Below the pieces are notes generated by a model that ran no database searches, was not told where the DNA came from, and saw nothing but the letters and a program-made list of their open reading frames with translations. A DNA stretch of 64,000 nt, from NCBI GenBank assembly GCA_049115955.1, contig JAGDZJ010000012.1, positions 62,001 to 126,000 of the forward strand, read 5' to 3'. Positions within the stretch are counted from its first letter, which is position 1. Every line of letters begins with the position of its first letter. This stretch comes from Salinispirillum sp049115955. GTDB lineage: Bacteria > Pseudomonadota > Gammaproteobacteria > Pseudomonadales > Natronospirillaceae. Positions 25,075 to 35,031 of the stretch are shown one piece after another. The position numbers were made by a program, and so were the translations under genes.

Positions 25075-26194
25075 TTTTGACCCGCCTAATGCCGGCATGC
25101 TGCGGAGTGTCCTGATGGGCGAGCCACGCCAGCAACTCCGCTTCTGAACCGCGAGCTAATACAGGCCGTGCCGCTTTCTGCATAAAAAATTGGTAGGTTG
25201 GGTCGTAATACTCAACCAACAAAATGCGGATGAGGGCGTCAAAACCACCCCAGTCGTCATGGTCACGCAGCGCTGCTATGGCCTCGGGCAACAGTAGCAG
25301 TAGACGGTCCAGTCGTTCGCCACCCAAGCGCTTGCGAATGCGTTGCAGGTGCCCAGCAATGTAGTCGTGCAAGGCCGCCCAGCGGGAGTCGGGTTGCTGT
25401 TGTGTGAAGTGCGCCAGTGCGTGTTGCACGTAGTCACAGCGCAGGCGTTGAATGCGTTCCGACAAGGGCACGTCTAGGTAGATTGCAGGCGCGTGTTGCA
25501 GTAAGGCTTGCAACGCGGGTGGCACAAAAATGCGGCCAATTAAACGCGATTCGTCCTCCATCAACACCGGCTGCGTGTGCCGGTGTGCGTGCTGCAACCA
25601 TTGCACGGCTACGCTGTTTTCCCAATCGATCTGCGCTGGTTGGTTCACAAAGGTGCCACCAAACGCGCTGCCCCGATGCCGAGCCAGCCCCTCTATATCA
25701 ATGCTGTGTGGCCACGCCTGCAACAGCTCGGTTTTGCCGCTGCCGGTTGGCCCAGTCAACACACGGAGGTGTCCTTCTTCTAGGCGTTGTTGCAGCTCAT
25801 GTAATAAGAAACGGCGCAAAGACTTGTAGCCACCGACCACCAAAGGGTAATCAATGCCCTGTTCGTGCAACCAACGTTGTGTGGTGCGCGAGCGCAACCC
25901 ACCGCGAAAACAATACAAATAGCCCTCAGGGTGCGCTGCTACGAAGTTTTTCCATGCGGCGAGGCGTTGCGCGCGGATGGCCTCGGTCGCCAGCTCGTTA
26001 CCGAGCGCTATGGCAGGCTGCTCGCCCTGTTCTTTATAACGCAGACCGATGTCGTGCCGTTGTTGGTTGTCGAGCAAGGGCACATTAACCGCATTCGGGA
26101 ATGCCCCCTGCGCGAACTCGACTGGCGCACGCACATCCATCAATGGCACGTTATCAAGAAACAGCGACCGATAATCTTCTGTGTTGGCGCGCAA
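25064..26194 (-). CDS. selU: tRNA 2-selenouridine synthase
   Basis: A 376-residue MnmH/YbbB protein. The N-terminal rhodanese domain has its catalytic Cys95 in YLYCFRGGLRSRT. A P-loop GPTGSGKTELL follows at 148-158. It uses selenophosphate from SelD to convert 2-thiouridine at the wobble position of Lys, Glu and Gln tRNAs to 2-selenouridine, through a geranylated intermediate. Direct coupling to selD gives a complete donor-user pair. No selA or selB is in view, so selenocysteine insertion cannot be judged from here. Confidence 0.95.
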   Translation of the reverse strand: MRANTEDYRSLFLDNVPLMDVRAPVEFAQGAFPNAVNVPLLDNQQRHDIGLRYKEQGEQPAIALGNELATEAIRAQRLAAWKNFVAAHPEGYLYCFRGGLRSRTTQRWLHEQGIDYPLVVGGYKSLRRFLLHELQQRLEEGHLRVLTGPTGSGKTELLQAWPHSIDIEGLARHRGSAFGGTFVNQPAQIDWENSVAVQWLQHAHRHTQPVLMEDESRLIGRIFVPPALQALLQHAPAIYLDVPLSERIQRLRCDYVQHALAHFTQQQPDSRWAALHDYIAGHLQRIRKRLGGERLDRLLLLLPEAIAALRDHDDWGGFDALIRILLVEYYDPTYQFFMQKAARPVLARGSEAELLAWLAHQDTPQHAGIRRVKNGT

Positions 26195-26322
26195 GCGTTA
26201 ATCTCCTAGGCAAGGCAGGAGGGTAGTGTAGCTTAAAACAGGTCGAGGTTGATGAGTGTTAAGACAACGGGGTTGTACAGATCTTCGTTCACCGGCAACC
26301 ACAAAAAATTTACAAATTTCAT

Positions 26323-26350
26323 CCCTTGAAGATGCTTTGATCGCTCATAC
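26323..26350 (+). promoter_or_regulatory. Sigma32-type heat-shock promoter of hsp20
   Basis: CCCTTGAA (26323-26330) is an exact match to the sigma32 -35 element. After a 12-bp spacer, GCTCATAC (26343-26350) partly matches the -10 consensus CCCCATNT. It lies about 85 bp before the small heat-shock gene. The leader also has CTTC-TTTT-GGAG just at the ribosome site, which can pair weakly. Confidence 0.55.
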
Positions 26351-26435
26351 ATATACCTCGTAGGCGCTGTGTCACAGAGTTGAGCAGCTTACTTACAGAC
26401 TATGAACTTTATTGCTTCTTTTGGAGGATAACACC

Positions 26436-26912
26436 ATGGCAACGATTGATCTCACTCCCCTGTATCGCAGCAGTGTGGGCTTTGACCGTTTGGCAACTAT
26501 GATCGACAGTGCAATGCGCGCAGACCAGTCCGCAGGCTACCCGCCGTACAACATCGAGGTAACCGGTGACGACGAATACGGCGTTACCTTGGCGGTAGCG
26601 GGTTTTGCAGAAGACGAGCTGGACATCCAGGTCGAAGGCGGTGTGCTGACCGTGCGCGGCAAAAAAGGTGGCGACGGTGAAGCACGCAAGTTCCTGCACC
26701 AAGGCATCGCGTTTCGTTCGTTCGAGCGTCGCTTTAATCTGGCAGACCACATTAAGGTCGCGGGCGCCAGCTTGAATAACGGCTTGCTGACGGTGGCACT
26801 GTACAAAGAAGTGCCGGAAGAAATGAAACCTCGCAGCATCGCCATTAATGTGGCTGGTAGTGATCAGTCCAAGGCGATTGAGCACAAAAGTGAGGCCGAC
26901 AAAGCCGCGTAG
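26436..26912 (+). CDS. Small heat-shock protein, Hsp20/IbpA family
   Basis: A 158-residue alpha-crystallin protein. The N-terminus MATIDLTPLYRSSVGFDRL is the IbpA pattern. The domain includes PPYNIEVTGDDEYGVTLAVAGF, of which the first part lies near residue 30, then GVLTVRGKK, and the terminal beta-strand LLTVALYKEVPEE with KPRSIAI providing the I-x-I/V motif. IbpA-type chaperones hold unfolding proteins for DnaK/ClpB. GGAGG lies 8 nt before the ATG at 26436. It is a single-gene unit with a sigma32-like promoter and a strong terminator. Confidence 0.94.
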   Translation: MATIDLTPLYRSSVGFDRLATMIDSAMRADQSAGYPPYNIEVTGDDEYGVTLAVAGFAEDELDIQVEGGVLTVRGKKGGDGEARKFLHQGIAFRSFERRFNLADHIKVAGASLNNGLLTVALYKEVPEEMKPRSIAINVAGSDQSKAIEHKSEADKAA

Positions 26913-26934
26913 ACTAACGCTGGTGCGATAAACG

Positions 26935-26962
26935 AAGGGCAGCCAAGGAGCTGCCCTTTTTT
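26935..26962 (+). terminator. Rho-independent terminator of hsp20
   Basis: AAGGGCAGC - CAAGGA - GCTGCCCTT is a near-perfect stem with a 6-nt loop. It runs into TTTTTT, 22 bp after the hsp20 stop. It is the clearest intrinsic terminator in the window. Confidence 0.9.
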
Positions 26963-27199
26963 GTGGTCGAGAGTAACAAGCGGTAACAATTTTTTGCGCT
27001 CGTCGGTCTGATGCGCGGTTTCTCGCTGTGCTGCATTTGGCTCCGTATTAAACACTAGCGTATAGGCCCATGCTCTTGTCTATTGCTTGAACTCCAGTAC
27101 TCCTGAACTAGGCTTTTAGTCTCTGCTCTTCGAGTTTATGGATCATCTCGTATGCATTAGAGCTACTTGAAATCCGGAGACTCTGTATAGGGGGAAACT

Positions 27200-28789
27200 A
27201 TGTTTGCACTCCACAAACTTCTCGGGGCCATTGGCATTCGGTTGAAGCTGTTTCTTGGCTTTGGCGTTGTGCTGCTCATGCTGGTGCTAATCTCAGTGAC
27301 AAGCTTTAACACCGTCCGCGGATTAATGGTCGACGCGGGCCAGGTTACTGACGCTGGACGAGTTAATGTGCTCATGGGGGAAGCTCGACTGGCGGAAAAG
27401 AACTACATCCTTCGGGGTGATCAACTGTATGTCGACCAAGTAACCGATTTGGTTGAGCAGATGCGCGTAGAAAGTCTCGACTTGGCCGCCGCGGCATCGA
27501 GTGAAAACGAGCGGGAAATGCTTGAGGGTGTCAGCCAAGGACTCAACCAATATTTCGACGCATTCAATGCGTACGTTTCTGCCGGTACAGCGGCTGATTT
27601 AGCCACCTTGGAACAAAACATCATTACTGAGGCGTTGCGTGTTTCTGCCATGGTTTCGGAATGGAGTGAGTACAATCAACAGGCAATGCTGGCCAACGAA
27701 GATCGTGCTGTAACGATCATAGCGGCGGCATCTGTATTGGCGCTTGTATTCGGGTCACTCTTTGCAGTGCTCATCACCGCCAATATTGTGCAGCCTACGC
27801 ATCAATTGGTCGAAGTATTGAAGGGGTTGGCCGACGGCGACCTGGATCAGCAGATCAAAACCAAGCGTAAAGACGAGCTGGGCGATTTGATGCGCTCAAC
27901 GCAAGAGACGATTGTCTCACTGCGCAATTTGATCAGTCGGTTGACATTGGGCATTGACCAGTTGTCATCAGCGACGGAACAGATGGCGGTGGTCTCTCAG
28001 CAGAATACCCAGTTGATCTCCACACAGCGCAGTGAAACTGAACAAGTGGCGACGGCGATGAACGAGATGACGGCGACTGTGCAGGAAGTGGCGAAGAACG
28101 CTGAAGAAGCGTCGTCGGCCGCGCAGGACTGCGAAGTGCAAACGAAGGAAGGTGGCAAGCTGGTGCGCCACACCATTGACCTGACAAAGCAACTAGCAGA
28201 CGAGGTCGACCATTCCACCGAGGCGGTGAATGAGTTGAAAGTGGCCGGCGATCAAATCGGTTCAGTGCTGGATGTGATAAGCGGCATTGCCGAGCAAACA
28301 AATCTATTGGCTTTGAATGCGGCTATCGAGGCGGCGCGCGCAGGTGAGGCAGGCAGAGGTTTTGCGGTCGTAGCCGATGAAGTGCGTACCCTGTCGCAAC
28401 GTACCCAGGAGTCGACGGGAAAAATCGAGACCTTGGTCACTAACCTGCAAAAAACTGCAGAGTCTGGCGTGCAGGCCATGGCGCGCAGCTCAGACCTGGC
28501 AGCAACGACCCGAGAACCGGCAGAGAAAATGCGCACAGCGTTTTCGTAAATCACCGAGGCCATTGGCAGCATACAGTCAATGACCACGCAAATTGCTACC
28601 GCAGTAACAGAGCAGGGGGCGGTAGCGGAGGAGATAAACCGTAATGTTTATAACATCAATGGCGTGGCCGAACAGACGGCTACTGCGAGTGAGCAGACGC
28701 AACAAGCCACCGTCGAATTAAGCAGATTGGGGGCTGAATTGCAGACGTTGGCTGCAACCTTCAGGATATCTGGAGCATCCACAGGCTAA
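27200..28789 (+). pseudogene. Methyl-accepting chemotaxis protein broken by an in-frame TAA
   Basis: The full frame would be a 529-residue chemoreceptor. It has an N-terminal TM (about 10-33), a short ligand region, a second TM (about 173-195), a HAMP domain and the conserved hairpin tip GIAEQTNLLALNAAIEAARAG, of which 20 residues lie at about 357-376. Codon 450 (28547-28549) is TAA. Reading continues in the same frame with ITEAIGSIQSMTTQIATAV, then AVAEEINRNV, to a natural stop at 28789. A CAA or GAA codon is expected at the break. The truncated 449-residue product keeps the signalling tip but loses most of the returning helix. AGGGGG precedes the ATG. A GCGGTG-CCTG-CACCGC hairpin follows at 28811. 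Confidence 0.88.
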
Positions 28790-28907
28790 TAGGCGTCGAG
28801 GGAAAAAGTGGCGGTGCCTGCACCGCTGCTTCATTGACCTTAATCATCATGAACCTATCCACACATGCTACGCTGTCTCAAGTATGTTGATACTTTGGAA
28901 GGGCATG

Positions 28908-31631
28908 ATGGAACCTTTAACTCAATCCCGCTTGTGGCATCACTTAGCCGAAGAAGACGTTTTTAACGCCTTGCAAAGCAACCACCACGACGGGTTGAGC
29001 ACTGATGAAGTGACTGAGCGGCTGCGCTTGTTTGGGCATAATCAGATCAGCGTGCAGCAGTCGACGTCGCCGGTGAAGCGCTTTCTGCTGCAGTTCCATA
29101 ATCCGTTGATCTACATCCTGCTGGTCGCCACTGTGGTGACCTTCTTATTGCAAGAATACATCGACTCTGCGGTTATCTTCGCAGTGGTGTTTATTAATGC
29201 CATCATCGGTTATCTGCAGGAATCCAAGGCCGAAGAAGCCATTAACTCGCTGCGCAAAATGCTGTCGGCCAAGGCCATGGTGGTGCGCGATGGCAAGCGT
29301 CAATCTGTACCGACGACTGATCTGGTGCCTGGCGATATTGTGCTGTTGGCTTCGGGCGACAAGGTGCCCGCGGATCTGCGGTTGTTTGATAATCGCGACC
29401 TACACGTTGACGAATCTGCGCTGACCGGCGAGTCCGTCGCGGTGCAAAAAGAGCGCGCGAAACTCGACAAAGACGCCGTGTTGGGAGACCGCGTTAACAT
29501 GGCGTTCGCGGGCACATTGGTAACGTACGGGCAGGCATCGGGCGTGGTGATCGCCACCGGAGACGACACCGAAACCGGCAAAATCGCCGATATGATCAGC
29601 CAAACGGTGAGTTTAGAAACGCCGCTGACGCAGAAAATTCAAGCCTTCAGCAAGGTGTTGTTGTGGGTGATTCTGGGTCTGGCGGCGCTGACCTTTGTCG
29701 TAGGGTTGCTGCGCGGCCAAGACTGGATAGACACCTTTATCGCCGCCGTGGCGTTGTCTGTCGCCGCCATTCCTGAAGGCTTACCGGCCGTCGTCACCAT
29801 CACTCTGGCCATTGGCGTGCGTCGCATGGCGGTGCGCAACGCCATAGTGCGCAAGTTGCCTGCGGTAGAAACGCTAGGCTCTACCACCATTATTTGCTCG
29901 GACAAAACCGGAACGCTCACCGAAAACCAAATGACGGTGCAGCGCGTGTTTGCCGGTGGTCAGGAGTTCAGTGTAACAGGCAGCGGTTACCAGCCCGACG
30001 GCGAATTGCAGAACGGAGAGGGGCAGGTGTTGCCACAGATTCCTGCCGCGTTACAGCAATGCTTGCTGAATGGCTTGTTATGTAATGACTCTGAACTAAT
30101 ACAAAAAGACGGCCTGTGGCAAGTACAGGGCGACCCGACCGAAGGCGCACTATTAGCGGCTGCCGCAAAAGTGGACCTGCAAGCTAGCGACCAGCAAACA
30201 ACTTGGCCTCGGCTCGACAGTGTGCCTTTTGAATCAGACCGTCAATACATGGCGACGCTGCATCGCGGCACAGAGCATAACTTAATTGTGGTCAAAGGCT
30301 CTATGGAGCGGGTGTTGGCGCGCTGCGGTGACGCCTTGAGCGTTGATGGTGTAGTTGCTGAACTGGATGAAGCGAGGGTAGTAGCAGAGGCCGAGCGTTT
30401 CGCCAGTCTCGGCTTGCGGGTATTGGCGGTGGCGCAGCAGCGGGTGCCGCCAGAAGAAACAGGCTTGCAGCGTTTTCGTGACACGGAAAGCGAACGACAA
30501 CTGACGCTGGTCGGTTTGCAGGCGATGATTGACCCGCCGCGTGCGGAAGCCATTCAAGCGGTGGCTACCTGCCAGAAAGCCGGTATCTCGGTGAAGATGA
30601 TTACGGGCGACCACGCCTTAACGGCGCGGGCCATAGCAGAGCAGATAGGCATTGCTCATACCGCCAGCGACGGCGACGCACACACCGTTTTGACCGGGCG
30701 CGAGCTGGCCGACATGAGCGACCATGAATTGCTGCAGGAAGTCGAACGGGTGGCGGTGTTTGCACGCGTCGCCCCAGAACAAAAACTCAAGTTAGTCACC
30801 GCGCTGCAAGCCAAGGGGCATGTGGTGGCGATGACGGGTGACGGAGTGAATGACGCACCCGCATTGAAGAAAGCCAATATCGGCATTGCCATGGGCGTTG
30901 CGGGTACCGAAGTAGCCAAAGAAGCCGCTGATATGGTGCTGACCGACGACAATTTCGCCACCATTGAAGGCGCAGTGGAAGAAGGCCGCAACGTGTTCGA
31001 CAACTTGGTGAAGTTCATCACTTGGGTTCTGCCCACAAACTTGGGCCAAGGCTTGGTGATTATGGTGGCGATTCTTCTCGGTACTACTTTGCCCGTATTG
31101 CCGGTACAAGCGCTGTGGTTGAACATGACCGCGGCGGTTTTTCTGGGGCTGATGCTGGCCTTTGAACCCAAAGAAAAGGGTTTAATGTTACGTGCACCGA
31201 GAAACCCAGACACGCCAATTCTTACCCGAGAAATGATTGGGCGGGTTGTATCCGTCAGCACTCTGTTGCTGCTAGGGGCCTTTACCTTGTTCCAGTGGGC
31301 GTTGGCGCAAGGTGAATCAGAATCCGTGGCACGCACTTTAGCGGTGACGCTGTTTGTGGTGGTACAGAGTGTGTTCTTGCTGAACTGCCGGTCGCTGCGG
31401 GTCAGCGTGTTTCATCTGCCGATGTTCTCAAACCCTTGGGTTTGGGGTGGCATCGGGGCCATGCTATTGGCGCAATTGGCGTTTATTTATACGCCGACCA
31501 TGAACTTGCTGTTCCAGAGCGCGCCGCTAACTCTCACGCATTGGGGCATCATGCTGGGTTACGGCTTGCTGGTGCTGTTGTTAGTAGAAGCGGAAAAATG
31601 GCTGTGGCGGCGTTTCGCGCAGGTCGTCTGA
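28908..31631 (+). CDS. P2-type cation-transporting ATPase
   Basis: A 907-residue P-type ATPase. The cytoplasmic N-terminal cation-ATPase domain (LWHHL to VKRF) is followed by TM1-2, TGES (173-176), the M4 ion site IPEGLPAVVTI (288-298), phosphorylated Asp332 in CSDKTGTLTEN, the hinge TGDGVNDAPALKKA and six further TM segments. PEGLP is typical of Ca2+/Mn2+ SERCA/PMR1-like pumps, but Na+/K+-type relatives share it, so the ion is not settled. Two adjacent ATGs lie after GGAAGGG; the second (28908) has better spacing than the far upstream 28884. No regulator is adjacent. Confidence 0.92.
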   Translation: MEPLTQSRLWHHLAEEDVFNALQSNHHDGLSTDEVTERLRLFGHNQISVQQSTSPVKRFLLQFHNPLIYILLVATVVTFLLQEYIDSAVIFAVVFINAIIGYLQESKAEEAINSLRKMLSAKAMVVRDGKRQSVPTTDLVPGDIVLLASGDKVPADLRLFDNRDLHVDESALTGESVAVQKERAKLDKDAVLGDRVNMAFAGTLVTYGQASGVVIATGDDTETGKIADMISQTVSLETPLTQKIQAFSKVLLWVILGLAALTFVVGLLRGQDWIDTFIAAVALSVAAIPEGLPAVVTITLAIGVRRMAVRNAIVRKLPAVETLGSTTIICSDKTGTLTENQMTVQRVFAGGQEFSVTGSGYQPDGELQNGEGQVLPQIPAALQQCLLNGLLCNDSELIQKDGLWQVQGDPTEGALLAAAAKVDLQASDQQTTWPRLDSVPFESDRQYMATLHRGTEHNLIVVKGSMERVLARCGDALSVDGVVAELDEARVVAEAERFASLGLRVLAVAQQRVPPEETGLQRFRDTESERQLTLVGLQAMIDPPRAEAIQAVATCQKAGISVKMITGDHALTARAIAEQIGIAHTASDGDAHTVLTGRELADMSDHELLQEVERVAVFARVAPEQKLKLVTALQAKGHVVAMTGDGVNDAPALKKANIGIAMGVAGTEVAKEAADMVLTDDNFATIEGAVEEGRNVFDNLVKFITWVLPTNLGQGLVIMVAILLGTTLPVLPVQALWLNMTAAVFLGLMLAFEPKEKGLMLRAPRNPDTPILTREMIGRVVSVSTLLLLGAFTLFQWALAQGESESVARTLAVTLFVVVQSVFLLNCRSLRVSVFHLPMFSNPWVWGGIGAMLLAQLAFIYTPTMNLLFQSAPLTLTHWGIMLGYGLLVLLLVEAEKWLWRRFAQVV

Positions 31632-31687
31632 CCTGCGCCGGAGGTTAAACATGAATGTATCCTCACGCACATTTAGAGAGTATTGAC

Positions 31688-32152
31688 ATGAAAATCTGGG
31701 TGGATGCCGATGCGTGCCCGACAGTCATCAAGGAAATTCTGTTTCGGGCGGCAGAACGAGTAGGTGTGGCGATGACGTTGGTGGCCAACCAGCCGATGAA
31801 AACACCGCCATCACCTTGGATTGATAGCCTACAAGTCGGGCAGGGCTTTGATGTGGCAGACAACGAAATTGTGCGGCGACTCAACGTCGGAGATTTGGTG
31901 ATTACGGCCGACATTCCACTGGCCGCTGAGGTTATTGAGAAGGGCGGCCATGCATTGAACCCGCGTGGCGAGCTTTACACCACGCAGAACATCAAAGCGC
32001 GCCTTACTATGCGCGATTTTATGGAAAACTTACGCTCCAGTGGCGTACATACCGGCGGCCCGGCGACGTTAAATCACAATGATCGCAAAGCCTTTGCCGA
32101 CAGTTTAGACCGCTTTTTGGTACGTCACCGAGCGCCAAAAAACACTTCTTAA
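31688..32152 (+). CDS. UPF0178/DUF188 family protein (YaiI-like)
   Basis: A 154-residue protein of the YaiI/YqxD family, recognised by KIWVDADACP at the N-terminus, VADNEIVRRL in the middle and DFMENLRSSG toward the end. The fold is NYN/PIN-like with conserved acidic residues, but the biochemical role is unknown. The start at 31688 gives the canonical family N-terminus. It follows the ATPase gene by 56 bp on the same strand and may be co-transcribed. Confidence 0.93.
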   Translation: MKIWVDADACPTVIKEILFRAAERVGVAMTLVANQPMKTPPSPWIDSLQVGQGFDVADNEIVRRLNVGDLVITADIPLAAEVIEKGGHALNPRGELYTTQNIKARLTMRDFMENLRSSGVHTGGPATLNHNDRKAFADSLDRFLVRHRAPKNTS

Positions 32153-32180
32153 GTCAGCTTTCAGCCAGTTTATGGGCGGG

Positions 32181-32960
32181 CTAATTCAAATACTTCGTCA
32201 TGATGCTTTCAATGGTGCCGTCATCCTTCATCTTAGCGATGGTTTGGCTGTACTCTTCTATTAACGCAGATAAATCCGGATAGTCACTGGCCCGTGAGAA
32301 CACGTTGTAATAGGGGGTTGAGCGCAGTGGCGGACGCAAGAACGTGATGTATTGGTTAAGGCCTGTGCGGGCCAGTTCATAACGCGTAACAATGGTGTTC
32401 AGTGGTACCGCATCGATGCGTTTCGCGCGCAGCTTACCAAGGTGTAGGTCATTCTGAGAGACCACGTCGAGATTCAAACCCGCGTTCCAGAATTCTTCCG
32501 TATAGGCGTAGCCCTGCGTCGCACCAATGCGTAAATCATGAAGATCTACATAGCTATCGAACTGTATGTGGCCGACATTGTCGCGGTGAATAAAGAGGTT
32601 CCAGCTCAGTTCTAAATACGCTTCGTCTGGGTAGTAGGCAAGCCCTTCGCGTTCTTCGTTGCGCGATAGCGCCAAACCCATATCGGCATTGCCTTGCAGC
32701 AGCATTTGCAACATGCGAGTACCGCTTTCCACTAAGATGAATCGACTCTCAACCCCCATGCGACGCATTGCTTCAGCCACGATGTCGACATCGATACCGC
32801 TATAGATATTTCCTTGTTGCATTTTTAGTGGCGCTTCGGCGGTGCCAACAATAATCAGTTCGCGAGCGCCACTGGCGCTGACCAATAAGCCGAAACAACA
32901 CAGCAAGCAAGCAACGTGGATGCCAATGCGCGGCAACGTCCGTGACGAGCATAAAGCCAT
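32181..32960 (-). CDS. Periplasmic solute-binding protein, family 3 type
   Basis: A 259-residue secreted protein. The signal peptide runs MALCSSRTLPR then IHVACLLCCFGLLVSASGA, with cleavage near residue 32. The mature part has the SBP_bac_3 layout: GIDVDIVAEAMRRMGVE, DMGLALSRNEER, and LRIGATQGYAYTEEFW. It resembles orphan polar-amino-acid-binding-like proteins that lack a permease gene next door, as here. A TTG at 32984 would lengthen it by 8 residues. The ligand is unknown. A second protein of this broad type is at 39641. Confidence 0.85.
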   Translation of the reverse strand: MALCSSRTLPRIGIHVACLLCCFGLLVSASGARELIIVGTAEAPLKMQQGNIYSGIDVDIVAEAMRRMGVESRFILVESGTRMLQMLLQGNADMGLALSRNEEREGLAYYPDEAYLELSWNLFIHRDNVGHIQFDSYVDLHDLRIGATQGYAYTEEFWNAGLNLDVVSQNDLHLGKLRAKRIDAVPLNTIVTRYELARTGLNQYITFLRPPLRSTPYYNVFSRASDYPDLSALIEEYSQTIAKMKDDGTIESIMTKYLN

Positions 32961-33108
32961 AGCGGTATCCGTGTGATCGTCCAAAAGTGAGTGGCGAATA
33001 GTGCACGTTCTGCGCGTGCATCCTTACACCACCACTATAGTTAACCAAACTGCATGCCGCTAGTTGAAAACGATACCAAGACATATATACATCGAGGTAG
33101 CGCTGCTT

Positions 33109-34941
33109 TTAGTCATCACCTAAAAATCCGCCGGTCTGATGCGCCCAGAGCTGCGCATAAATGCCGCCCTGTGCGACCAGCTCGGCGTGTGTGCCTTGCT
33201 CTACAATCTTGCCTTTGTCCATCACCAGCAGGCGATCCATGGCCATAATGGTGGACAGCCTGTGGGCAATGGCGATCACCGTTTTGCCTTGCATTAGTTT
33301 GTACAGGCTCTTCTGAATGGCCGCTTCGACTTCGGAGTCCAGTGCCGAGGTCGCCTCATCCAGCACCAATATCGGCGCGTCTTTGAGCAGCACGCGAGAT
33401 ATGGCGATGCGTTGGCGCTGCCCGCCCGACAGTTTCACGCCGCGCTCACCCACTTGAGCGTCGTAACCGACGCGGCCTTGTGGATCACTCAAGCCCTCAA
33501 TGAACTCATGTGCTTCGGCCTGTTGCGTCGCTGCCAGCAACTCGGCTTCGGTGGCGTCGGGGCGGCCATAAAGAATATTCTCGCGTACGGAACGGTGCAG
33601 CAACGACGTATCCTGCGTCACCATGCCAATGCGCGCGCGTAGGCTTTCTTGTTGTACTTGGCGGATGTCTTGGCCGTCGATGAGGATGCGCCCGCCTTCC
33701 AAGTCGTGAAAACGCAGCAGCAGGTTGACCAAGGTCGACTTGCCCGCACCAGAGCGTCCAACTAAGCCGACCTTTTCTCCTGGCTTGATGTCGATGGACA
33801 AATTATCGATCACTCCGCTGTCTTTACCGTAGTGAAAGGTAATGTTGTCGAACTGCACGCGCCCGGCAGGCACCTGTAGTACGTTGGCGTCGGGTTCATC
33901 CATTACCTCGCGTGGGCGTGACAGGGTGGTGATGCCGTCGGCCACGGCCCCGATATTTTCAAATAAACCGCTGATCTCCCACATAATCCACTGCGCCATG
34001 CCGTTCAAGCGCAGTGCCAGACTGATGGCGATAGCAATGGCACCGATGCTGATGGCACTGAGCGACCATAGCCACAACGACAAGGCAGAAATTACAAACG
34101 CCAGCGTGTAGTTAATGGTTTGCACGGTCACGTTTAATTGGGTGACCAAGCGCATTTGGCGATAAACGGTATCCAGAAACCCGTCCATACTTTGCTGCGC
34201 ATAATTGGCTTCGCTCTGCGTGTGCGCAAACAGTTTAACGGTTTGAATGTTGGTATAGCTGTCGACAATGCGGCCAGTCATCATAGAACGCGCGTCGGCC
34301 TGCTCGGTCGATACGCGTTTTAAACGAGGCACAAAGTACAACTGAGCGGCGATATAGGCGGCCAACCAACCGAGCATGGGCAACACCAGACGCCAATCGG
34401 ACTGCCCCACCAGCAGGAGCATGGTGGTGAAGTAGATCACTACGTACACCATGACGTCGAGCAACTTCATGACCGTTTCGCGCACCGACAGTGCGGTTTG
34501 CATGACCTTGGTCGCTATGCGCCCGGCAAAGTCGTTTTGGTAAAAAGACACACTCTGCTTCAACAGATAGCGGTGCGCTAACCAACGGATGACCATGGGG
34601 TAGTTGCCCAGCAGGGTTTGGTGTACCACGGCGGCGTGCAGGAAGATCACCGTGGGTAGCACAATCAATACCGTCAGGCCCATCCAGAGCAGCCGTGTGC
34701 CTTCCTCCTGAAAGAATGTGTCGGGGTTCTTGTCGACCAGCCAGTCCACTAATTGGCCGAGAAAACCAAACAGCGACACCTCGATGATGGCGACCAGTGC
34801 CGTCAGCAGCGACATCACCACTAACGGCACTTCCATGCCCTTGGTGTAATGACGACAGAACGCCACCAGCGTTTTCGGGGGCTGAGTGGGTTCTTCGGGT
34901 GGAAAGGGATTTATGATGCGTTCAAAAACTTTCAGAATCAT
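33109..34941 (-). CDS. ABC transporter, fused permease-ATPase (exporter)
   Basis: A 610-residue half-transporter. Six TM segments occupy about residues 40-330. The ATPase domain has Walker A GLVGRSGAGKSTLV, the Q-loop, signature LSGGQRQRIAISRVLL, Walker B ILVLDEATSALDSE and the H-loop AIAHRLSTI. It belongs to the MsbA/MdlB-like exporters. The substrate (lipid, peptide or drug) cannot be deduced. It stands alone and would act as a homodimer unless a partner lies elsewhere. Confidence 0.92.
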   Translation of the reverse strand: MILKVFERIINPFPPEEPTQPPKTLVAFCRHYTKGMEVPLVVMSLLTALVAIIEVSLFGFLGQLVDWLVDKNPDTFFQEEGTRLLWMGLTVLIVLPTVIFLHAAVVHQTLLGNYPMVIRWLAHRYLLKQSVSFYQNDFAGRIATKVMQTALSVRETVMKLLDVMVYVVIYFTTMLLLVGQSDWRLVLPMLGWLAAYIAAQLYFVPRLKRVSTEQADARSMMTGRIVDSYTNIQTVKLFAHTQSEANYAQQSMDGFLDTVYRQMRLVTQLNVTVQTINYTLAFVISALSLWLWSLSAISIGAIAIAISLALRLNGMAQWIMWEISGLFENIGAVADGITTLSRPREVMDEPDANVLQVPAGRVQFDNITFHYGKDSGVIDNLSIDIKPGEKVGLVGRSGAGKSTLVNLLLRFHDLEGGRILIDGQDIRQVQQESLRARIGMVTQDTSLLHRSVRENILYGRPDATEAELLAATQQAEAHEFIEGLSDPQGRVGYDAQVGERGVKLSGGQRQRIAISRVLLKDAPILVLDEATSALDSEVEAAIQKSLYKLMQGKTVIAIAHRLSTIMAMDRLLVMDKGKIVEQGTHAELVAQGGIYAQLWAHQTGGFLGDD

Positions 34942-35031
34942 GCGTCTGCTTCATGTGAAAAGCGGACGCGGAGTATAGCGCAAACAGAACCTGTGTGCTG
35001 ATGACGAATGTCATTTGTGGATGCCTGGAAC

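Noticed and set aside
30656..31336. 226-codon minus-strand frame within the P-type ATPase gene
   Set aside because: It is antisense to conserved ATPase sequence; low-complexity Ser/Thr/Arg content marks a shadow.
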